Source: Gammaproteobacteria bacterium
Lineage (GTDB): Bacteria; Pseudomonadota; Gammaproteobacteria; JASBUN01
DNA: 64,000 nt
Assembly (NCBI GenBank): GCA_030147845.1
Contig: JASBUN010000036.1
Coordinates: 1 to 64,000 of the forward strand
Direction of reading: 5' to 3'
The position numbers were made by a program, and so were the translations under genes. Positions 58,149 to 64,000 of the stretch are shown piece after piece; within the stretch, counting starts at the first letter, position 1; each line of letters begins with the position of its first letter. Below the pieces are notes generated by a model. It searched no databases and was not told where the DNA came from. It saw only the letters and a list, made by a program, of their open reading frames with translations.

Positions 58149-59957
58149 TCACGGTGCACTGCGACGATCGACGAACAGACTGTTGCCTGGCTGTTTTTTG
58201 GCTTCGCGTTTGGCCTCGCTGGCCATGGCCGCCACTTCGTTATGCGAATGACAGCGCTGCGCGTCCGGCAGCACCACGCCGATCGACAAACTCAGGATCG
58301 GGAAGAACATGCGCGCGCCGCTGCGGTCGCTCGACCATATACCCTGCTGCAGGCGATCGGTCGGCTCGTACATCAGCGCGATCTCGGCCGCGAACTGATC
58401 GAGCATAGCTTGACAGCGTGCACGCCAGTCGGCGCTGCGAAACACCAAAATAAAGTCGTCGCCGCCCAGGTGACCGACGAAATCGAGCTTGGCGTCGCTA
58501 TGTTGCACAAGAATGGCGGCCACGCGCTGCAACACATCATCGCCCTTGCCATAGCCGTAGACGTCATTAAATGGCTTGAAATGGTCGAGATCGCAATAGG
58601 CGACGGCAAACTCGCAACGCTCGGCCAACAGCCGATCAAGAATCTCATAGATCGGCACGTTGCCGGGCAGTAAGGTCAGCGGATTGGCGTAACGCGCATT
58701 ACGGATTTGCAAGTCGGTAATTTTCTTCAGCAGATCAACGACGCGGCCGATGCCGAGATACGCGCCCTTGGCGGTGATGATGAAATTGTCCTCGACCCGT
58801 GTGCGCATGTCCTCGGTCAATACCTGACTCACCTCCTCCACCAACATGTCCTGCTCGACCAAAACCGGCTCTGCATCCATGAGCTTGGATATCGGCTTGC
58901 GGTCGTGCAAGGAATGCCCGTACGGCGATGCATAGACGTCCATCAGCCGATGGCGCCGTACCAAACCGATCGGCGTGCCGGCGTCGTCCAGCACCGCTAC
59001 CGACGACAATACCAATGTCGCCGAGAACAACTCGACGACCTCGGCCACCTGGGTCGCCGGTGAAACCGTGGGGGCCTGGCGCAACAAGCTGCCGACGGTT
59101 TCAGACAAGCGCACTGGCCGTCGAATCTGGCGTCGGACGCCATCGCAGGAGAACAGTTCGGCGTCCAATTGACGCTCCGGCAACGGCTGCGGACGGGCAA
59201 AGTAATAACCCTGGCCGCTGGTGATGCCCAGAGCGCAAACGGTATGATATTCATCACGCGTTTCGATACCTTCCGCCACCACCTGGCAGTCCAGGCCGTG
59301 GGCGATGTTGAGAATCGAACGTACGAATTCCTGCTTGACGCGATCGTCGTGGATGCCTTGGATGAAATGGCGGTCGATTTTGACGTAGTCGGGCCGCAAT
59401 TCCGACCACATGCGCAGGCCGGCATAGCCGGCGCCGAGATCATCAATAGCAACTTGAAAGCCGAGTCGGCTGTACTCCCGCGTCGCCCAACGCACGGCCT
59501 CGTAATCATCGACCGGAAATTGCTCGGTCATCTCCAAGACGATGTCATCCGGACGCAGTCCGGCCTGCACCACCAGATCAAGCATTTGCTGTGGTCGCGA
59601 ACCCGGCTGCAGAACACTGGCCGGATTGGTATTGAGGAATAGCTTTCCCGGCAGGCGCAAGCGTCGAAACTGCGCAATCGACAACGCTCGGCAGGTCTGT
59701 TCGAGCTGCGTCAGGCGCCCACTGCGCAGCGCCATATCGAATAACGGCAACGGGCTGTGCAAAGGGCTATCGGAGGGCCCGCGAATCAACGCCTCAAAGC
59801 CAAGGATGGTATGTTCGGCAAGATTAACGATCGGCTGGTAGAGCGTCTGCAGCGCGCCGGAATCGAGGATGTGGAGAAATTCATCCAAGAGGGTGCCAGC
59901 GCGTTCGTCGCGCGCAGCCACCGACGCGACGGCAATACTTTCGTCGAGGTGACGCAT
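58149..59957 (-). CDS. EAL-CBS-GGDEF c-di-GMP signalling protein
   Basis: I use ATG 59957, which AAGGAGCAGC precedes; this gives 602 residues. The N-terminal EAL domain (about 25-270) keeps all the metal and base residues: FEALIRG, LNTNPAS, VLEMTE, IDDLGAG, VKID, AEGIET and QGYYFARP. The central region (about 290-420) is a CBS-pair. The C-terminal GGDEF domain (about 430-600) has GGDDF instead of GGDEF and lacks the RxxD inhibition site (AKLD). The EAL half should hydrolyse c-di-GMP. Whether the GGDDF half is a cyclase or a GTP-sensing domain is open. No transmembrane helix is evident. Confidence 0.92.
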   Translation of the reverse strand: MRHLDESIAVASVAARDERAGTLLDEFLHILDSGALQTLYQPIVNLAEHTILGFEALIRGPSDSPLHSPLPLFDMALRSGRLTQLEQTCRALSIAQFRRLRLPGKLFLNTNPASVLQPGSRPQQMLDLVVQAGLRPDDIVLEMTEQFPVDDYEAVRWATREYSRLGFQVAIDDLGAGYAGLRMWSELRPDYVKIDRHFIQGIHDDRVKQEFVRSILNIAHGLDCQVVAEGIETRDEYHTVCALGITSGQGYYFARPQPLPERQLDAELFSCDGVRRQIRRPVRLSETVGSLLRQAPTVSPATQVAEVVELFSATLVLSSVAVLDDAGTPIGLVRRHRLMDVYASPYGHSLHDRKPISKLMDAEPVLVEQDMLVEEVSQVLTEDMRTRVEDNFIITAKGAYLGIGRVVDLLKKITDLQIRNARYANPLTLLPGNVPIYEILDRLLAERCEFAVAYCDLDHFKPFNDVYGYGKGDDVLQRVAAILVQHSDAKLDFVGHLGGDDFILVFRSADWRARCQAMLDQFAAEIALMYEPTDRLQQGIWSSDRSGARMFFPILSLSIGVVLPDAQRCHSHNEVAAMASEAKREAKKQPGNSLFVDRRSAP

Positions 59958-60239
59958 GCTGCTCCTTTCCAAGAAAGAGGCGACGGGGGGAGGATCGACT
60001 CTAGCGCCCAACTATGACAGTGTGATGACCGCGGGCCCGCGGGCCGAACGCGCGTGCCAGGTGCGATACCGTCGCTGCACACCAACGGCGCCGCCCGAGG
60101 ATTTTTCAACAACCTGTTAACTCGCTGGAGTTGCGCTTGGCTGTCGAATCCGGGTTACGATATCGAACTTTAGATGGCATGCCGTGCCAACTGACCAATC
60201 GCGCACGAATAGGCGACTACACAGGAGTCGTTTCCTCCG
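59958..60239. other. Divergent intergenic region with a stop-motif copy
   Basis: About 280 bases separate the EAL-CBS-GGDEF gene from the GNAT-HDAC gene. It holds TAACAGGTTGTTGAAAAAT (minus strand, 60119-60101), the same motif seen at three gene stops in this window. A 93-codon minus frame ends at this TAA but overlaps the start of the fusion gene and has no recognisable domain, so I do not call it. Confidence 0.4.
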
Positions 60240-61991
60240 ATGATGTTCAGAATTCGCAAAGTCCTCGATAACACATGCGACGCCAACCGTGGCGCAATCG
60301 ACCAGGTGACAACGATCCTCGGCAAGCAGTTCCCGTTGGCGCGCAAGGAGGAGTTCCAAAAACTCGCTCAGCAACTGCACGATCCGCTCAAGTACCAATA
60401 TCGTTCCATACTGTTTGTGGCGGAAAACGGCGCCGGCAAGGTCAAAGGCTTTGCCATGCTGCTACACTTTCCCGATATTGGTATCGCTTACCTCGAACTA
60501 ATTTCCGCGGCACCCGGTATAACCGGCCGCGGCATCGGCAGCGCCCTGTATGAACACGTGCGCGCCGAATGTCTGTTACTAAAAGTAAAAGGCCTGTTTT
60601 TTGAGTGCGCTATTGATGATCGTGAAATAATTCGTGACGCAGCCGTATTAAAGCAGAACATTGCTCGACTGAAATTCTACGAACGCTACGGCGTTTACCC
60701 CATCATCAACAACGTTTATGCATCGCCGGTGACATCGGGCGATCAAGATCTATATTACCTGATGCTGGATGACCTCGGACTGAAGCAACCAATCAACTCG
60801 GCTCTGGCACAGAAAATCGTTCGCGCGATCCTGGTTCGCAAGTACGGCGATCTGATACCGACGAAACAGATCGAAGAAGTGGTACTTTCGTTCACCGACA
60901 ACCCGCTGCGCCTTCGCTCTCCTCAATACGTAAAGAAGGTAGCGGCCGACACATACCCGCGCAAGAACGCCACAAACATCGTTCTGGTGGTAAATGAAGG
61001 GCACAATATTCACCATGTCAAAGATCGTGGTTACGTCGAAGCCCCGGTGCGCCTGTCGACCATCCTTGCCGCACTGGATAAAGCGCAAATATTCAAACGC
61101 ATCGAACCGAAACGGGTCAGTGAGTCACTGATCAAAAGAGTGCATTTGCCGGCCTATGTCGATTATTTGCGACGCGCGTGCGCTCAACTGGAGCCCGGCA
61201 AGTCCATCTACCCGCTCATATTCCCGCAGCGCAACCTGTCACGGCCGCCAAAAGATATCGAACTTCAAGTCGGCTACTACTGCCTGGATACCTTCACTCC
61301 GCTGAACCGCAACGCCTATCTCGCTGCCCGCGGCGCCGTCGATTGCGCGGTCACGGCTGCCAACGCTGTTCTGGATGGTGCGCCGATCGCCTACGCCTTG
61401 GTGCGACCGCCGGGTCACCATGCTGAACGCCGCGCTTTCGGCGGATTCTGTTACTTCAACTCGGCGGCGATAGCCGCGCAACATTTAAGCCGCTTTGGCA
61501 GGATAGCCATTCTGGATATCGACTTTCATCACGGCAACGGTACTCAGGATATCTTCTACGAACGTAGCGACGTTTTGACGATTTCGATTCATGGCGATCC
61601 ACGTTTCGCCTACCCGAACTTTGCCGGTTTCAAGGATGAAGCCGGCAGCGGCGAAGGAGCGGGCTACAACATCAACTACCCGTTACCCGAAAAAATCAGC
61701 GCGGACCGATACCTGCGCACGCTGGCTACCGCATTAAAGCGCATCAAAACATATGATCCAGCCTACCTGGTCCTCTGTTTGGGGCTCGACACGGCGAAGT
61801 CAGACCCGACCGGCACTTGGAATCATACCTTTGAAGATTTTCATAGGATCGGAGAAATGATTGGTAAGCAGAAATATCCGACTATCGTCGTGCAGGAGGG
61901 CGGTTATCGTACGCAGACGCTGGGCACCAACGTCCGGCATTTTTTTCAGGGCTTATGGGCTGGATACTTCGGTCAGGACAACTCGCAATAA
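60240..61991 (+). CDS. GNAT acetyltransferase fused to a histone-deacetylase-family amidohydrolase
   Basis: This 583-residue protein has two catalytic modules. Residues about 1-175 form a GNAT domain with the acetyl-CoA loop ITGRGIGSAL (94-103), followed by an IARLKFYERYGV helix. Residues about 180-240 link it to a histone deacetylase/acetylpolyamine amidohydrolase fold (about 245-575). The catalytic residues are all present: PGHHAERRAFGGFCYFN (His393, His394), zinc ligands LDIDFHHGNG (Asp428, His430) and LGLDTAKSD (Asp517), with EGGYRT (Tyr556). GYYCLDTFTPLNRNAY resembles acetylpolyamine deacetylases. One chain could thus both add and remove acetyl groups. The substrate may be a polyamine or protein lysine. 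It stands alone. Confidence 0.9.
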   Translation: MMFRIRKVLDNTCDANRGAIDQVTTILGKQFPLARKEEFQKLAQQLHDPLKYQYRSILFVAENGAGKVKGFAMLLHFPDIGIAYLELISAAPGITGRGIGSALYEHVRAECLLLKVKGLFFECAIDDREIIRDAAVLKQNIARLKFYERYGVYPIINNVYASPVTSGDQDLYYLMLDDLGLKQPINSALAQKIVRAILVRKYGDLIPTKQIEEVVLSFTDNPLRLRSPQYVKKVAADTYPRKNATNIVLVVNEGHNIHHVKDRGYVEAPVRLSTILAALDKAQIFKRIEPKRVSESLIKRVHLPAYVDYLRRACAQLEPGKSIYPLIFPQRNLSRPPKDIELQVGYYCLDTFTPLNRNAYLAARGAVDCAVTAANAVLDGAPIAYALVRPPGHHAERRAFGGFCYFNSAAIAAQHLSRFGRIAILDIDFHHGNGTQDIFYERSDVLTISIHGDPRFAYPNFAGFKDEAGSGEGAGYNINYPLPEKISADRYLRTLATALKRIKTYDPAYLVLCLGLDTAKSDPTGTWNHTFEDFHRIGEMIGKQKYPTIVVQEGGYRTQTLGTNVRHFFQGLWAGYFGQDNSQ

Positions 61992-62327
61992 CGGCTCTGC
62001 AATGTTGATGTAGGCTAAAAGATCGGCTGACAACGCCACGATACGCCGGGTAAAACACCGATCTACGACCGCGGGTTGTTCGCAAACACATCAGGGCCGG
62101 TATCCGGTCGGCGCGGATGACCCGTAGTGACGGTCCGCACATCGACTCGGTTGAGGTTAAAGCCGATAGCACTCACTGCTACAACCGCCCGGACTAACAA
62201 CGGGTCGGCCGACACAGCCTTGCGCATCGCCGGTTGGGACGATTCGCCGTCGACGTTCCCCAGTTTGGTATTCGTGCCGCGGCGCACACTTGCCGAACAA
62301 GCGTGCCTCCTGCAATACTGTCGCTGA
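61992..62327. other. Intergenic stretch before the phosphodiesterase gene
   Basis: About 340 bases hold no supported gene. Two short opposing frames (62127-62327 plus; 62063-62287 minus) lack ribosome sites or domains. The downstream gene starts at ATG 62328, directly following TGA of the plus-strand frame, so its leader is not evident. Confidence 0.45.
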
Positions 62328-63536
62328 ATGCCAACGGCGCCACTCCCAACCGCCCCCGTGACCGCTATACCTCCCGCATGGCCGCGTCCCGATTACGCCG
62401 GTAACGGCATCGTCAATCTCATGGCAACGCTAATCGGCGCCTGCGGCGGGCAGTCCAATTACCCGCCTATGGCGCAACTGTCGGTCGAGCGGCTGCGGCC
62501 GCGCCGTTGTCTTGCACTCATGGTCATCGACGGGCTTGGCTATGAATTTCTCAGCCGCCACCCGGACAGCTTTCTATTCCATCATCTACACAGTCGCCTA
62601 AGTTCGGTGTTTCCGTCCACCACCGTCTCTGCCATCACTACCTACGGCACCGGTCTGGCGCCACGTGAGCACGGGCTGACCGGCTGGTTCACCTATTTGC
62701 GCGCGCTCGACAGCGTCGCCACCATACTGCCGTTTCGACCGCGTCAGGGCGGCAGCGGCTATCGCGAACTGGGCCTGGACGCCGCCGAGGTCTTCAACTT
62801 CGGCTCGATTTTCGGCCGCATCCGACGCCGCGGCCACGTCATCAGCGCAGCGCAGCTGATCGATTCGGACTTTAGTCGCGCGATCAACGGTAGCGCGCAG
62901 AAACATGGCTACCGCAACCTCGACGATTTTTTTGCATTGAGCGCGCGCGTCATACGCGGCGTGCAGGAACCGAGCTATGTGTACGCCTACTGGCCCGAAC
63001 TCGACAGCCTGTCGCACCGCTTCGGCGCCAACAGCGCGCCGGTTGAAACGCACTTCCGGGCACTCGATAACGGTGTCGCACGCTTATCGGAACAGCTGCG
63101 TGGCAGCGACGTAACGCTGCTGATTTGCGCCGATCACGGTCTCACCGATACGGCACCGAGCGCGACCGTATGGCTGCAGGACCATCCGCGTCTGGCCGAT
63201 ACCCTGCGCTTGCCCTTGTGCGGCGAGCCGCGCGTGGCGTATTGCTACGTTCGCCCAGGGCGCCAGGAAGAATTCCAGGCCTATATGCATCAGCACTTGG
63301 CCGACCGCTGTGTCGCCGTTCCGGCCGCACAGCTGGCCGAGAGCGGCTACTTCGGCGTCGGGCCAGAGCATCCCGAGTTTGGCAGCCGTATTGGCGACTT
63401 CGCCGTACTCATGCGCGACAACTATGTCATACGTGACCGTGTCGCCGGGGAACGTCCGTTCGAGCAGATTGGTGTGCACGGCGGCCTCACTGCGGCCGAG
63501 CTGTATGTGCCGTTGGTCCTGTACGAACCGGATTGA
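62328..63536 (+). CDS. Alkaline phosphatase-superfamily nucleotide pyrophosphatase/phosphodiesterase
   Basis: This gene encodes 402 residues. The metal and nucleophile sites follow the type I nucleotide pyrophosphatase/phosphodiesterase pattern: VIDGLGYEF (first Asp), FPSTTVSAITTYGTGL (Thr nucleophile), YWPELDSLSHRFG (Asp and His), ADHGLTDT (Asp-His) and GVHGGLTAAEL (His). No signal peptide is evident: the N-terminus is Pro/Ala-rich and not hydrophobic, so it may act in the cytoplasm. Substrates in this family include nucleotide sugars, phosphonoacetate-like molecules and lipids; none is assignable. A TetR-family gene follows 90 bases downstream. Confidence 0.88.
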   Translation: MPTAPLPTAPVTAIPPAWPRPDYAGNGIVNLMATLIGACGGQSNYPPMAQLSVERLRPRRCLALMVIDGLGYEFLSRHPDSFLFHHLHSRLSSVFPSTTVSAITTYGTGLAPREHGLTGWFTYLRALDSVATILPFRPRQGGSGYRELGLDAAEVFNFGSIFGRIRRRGHVISAAQLIDSDFSRAINGSAQKHGYRNLDDFFALSARVIRGVQEPSYVYAYWPELDSLSHRFGANSAPVETHFRALDNGVARLSEQLRGSDVTLLICADHGLTDTAPSATVWLQDHPRLADTLRLPLCGEPRVAYCYVRPGRQEEFQAYMHQHLADRCVAVPAAQLAESGYFGVGPEHPEFGSRIGDFAVLMRDNYVIRDRVAGERPFEQIGVHGGLTAAELYVPLVLYEPD

Positions 63537-63565
63537 GTCCTCCATCCATGGCAACCTGAATATAT

Positions 63566-63595
63566 TTGTAGACAAAATTATTATTGTTGTATATA
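63566..63595 (+). promoter_or_regulatory. Candidate promoter for the TetR-family gene
   Basis: TTGTAG (63566-63571) and TATATA (63590-63595) are separated by 18 bases within a strikingly AT-rich 60-base island (63559-63608). It lies just upstream of the TetR gene start at 63627. The match is modest, but the local AT bias supports a promoter or operator. Confidence 0.45.
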
Positions 63596-63626
63596 AAATT
63601 ATAAAAAGCGGCGACGGGACAAAGAC

Positions 63627-64000
63627 ATGGCTACCCGAATAAACATCCCACTGCGCGAACGTAAGCACGCCCGCACGAAATTGGCCCTACTGCAAGCAGC
63701 GTTAACGCGCATCGAACAAGATCCGTTGGAGGACATTGCGGTCAAGGATCTGTGCGATACGGCGATGGTTTCAGAGGCAACTTTCTTTAACTACTTTCCG
63801 CGCAAGGCGGATCTGTTGGCCTATCACAGCCAGCTCTGGAGTCTGGAACTCAACTGGCATGGGCGCGCCACCGCACAACAGACGCCTGGTCTGAAGGCGA
63901 TCGAAGCGGTATTTCGTCAGGCCGCGCAACAAGTGCAGGCCCGTCCCGGCGTCATCGGCGAACTGATCGCCTACCAGGCGCGCGTGCGCGGTCGGCCGCC
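63627..64000 (+). CDS. TetR/AcrR-family transcriptional regulator (3' end off window)
   Basis: This is a partial gene: ATG at 63627, with the frame open to the right edge after 124 codons. The N-terminal DNA-binding helix-turn-helix is clear: ARTKLALLQAALTRIE, then IAVKDLCDTAMVSEATFFNYF and PRKADLLAYHS. This is the TetR_N pattern. The ligand-binding C-terminal half continues past the window. The target might be the upstream phosphodiesterase gene or genes beyond the edge. Confidence 0.9.
   Translation, partial: MATRINIPLRERKHARTKLALLQAALTRIEQDPLEDIAVKDLCDTAMVSEATFFNYFPRKADLLAYHSQLWSLELNWHGRATAQQTPGLKAIEAVFRQAAQQVQARPGVIGELIAYQARVRGRP

Noticed and set aside
60117-60398. 93-codon minus-strand frame ending at the 60119 stop motif
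   Set aside because: It overlaps the start of the GNAT-HDAC gene and shows no domain; the stop there is part of the repeated motif.
62063-62327. Opposing short frames in the gap before the phosphodiesterase gene
   Set aside because: Neither has a ribosome site, domain or neighbour relationship that supports a gene.

Overview
The window looks like a GC-rich gammaproteobacterial chromosome. The evidence is synteny shared with Pseudomonas and relatives: coaBC-dut-algC-argB, pyrE next to an ExoIII/Crc-type gene, rpmBG after radC, fdx-coaD-rsmD next to ftsY-ftsE-ftsX-rpoH, and a bioB-F-H-C-D operon. It also carries complete cbb3 (ccoNOQP-GHIS) and caa3-type (ctaCDGE) oxidase clusters, which points to a respiratory aerobe or microaerophile. 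I cannot name a genus. I saw no rRNA, tRNA, CRISPR array, insertion sequence or prophage; nearly all of it reads as core chromosome.

Layout. 1-5.7 kb: a partial regulator (two cyclic-nucleotide-binding domains, rhodanese, coiled coil), an NTF2-like protein, ExoIII, pyrE, a TauE permease and a DUF4124 protein. 5.7-11 kb: argB, a membrane-anchored algC, dut and coaBC on the minus strand. 11-13.8 kb: radC, rpmB, rpmG and a fatty-acid desaturase. 14-21.8 kb: an EAL-HDOD protein, an orphan hydantoinase A, a three-gene ABC cassette, mutM and a LexA-like protease domain. 21.8-27.8 kb: ggt, fdx, coaD, rsmD and an M16 protease pair, all minus. 27.9-33.3 kb: ftsY, ftsE, ftsX, a double-receiver diguanylate cyclase, and rpoH preceded by a perfect CIRCE operator. 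33.5-43.9 kb: a 29-residue membrane peptide gene, pmtA and the cbb3 cluster with an FNR-type box. 44-51.6 kb: cyoE, a Sco-like protein, SURF1, DUF2909 and the caa3 oxidase with a 34-residue assembly peptide. 52-57.3 kb: the biotin operon. 57.4-64 kb: comF, an EAL-CBS-GGDEF protein, a GNAT-histone-deacetylase fusion, a phosphodiesterase and a partial TetR regulator.

How the genes fit together. The two oxidase clusters supply a high-affinity (cbb3) and a low-affinity (caa3) branch, each with its own assembly factors. The biotin operon encodes a full BioC/BioH route to biotin. Three c-di-GMP-type proteins sit in the window. The features that most deserve a second look are the GNAT-HDAC fusion, the CIRCE site at rpoH, the 29-residue peptide gene with its own ribosome site and terminator, a terminator hairpin inside the ggt signal-peptide codons, a 38-bp perfect palindrome, and a short motif that recurs at stop codons.
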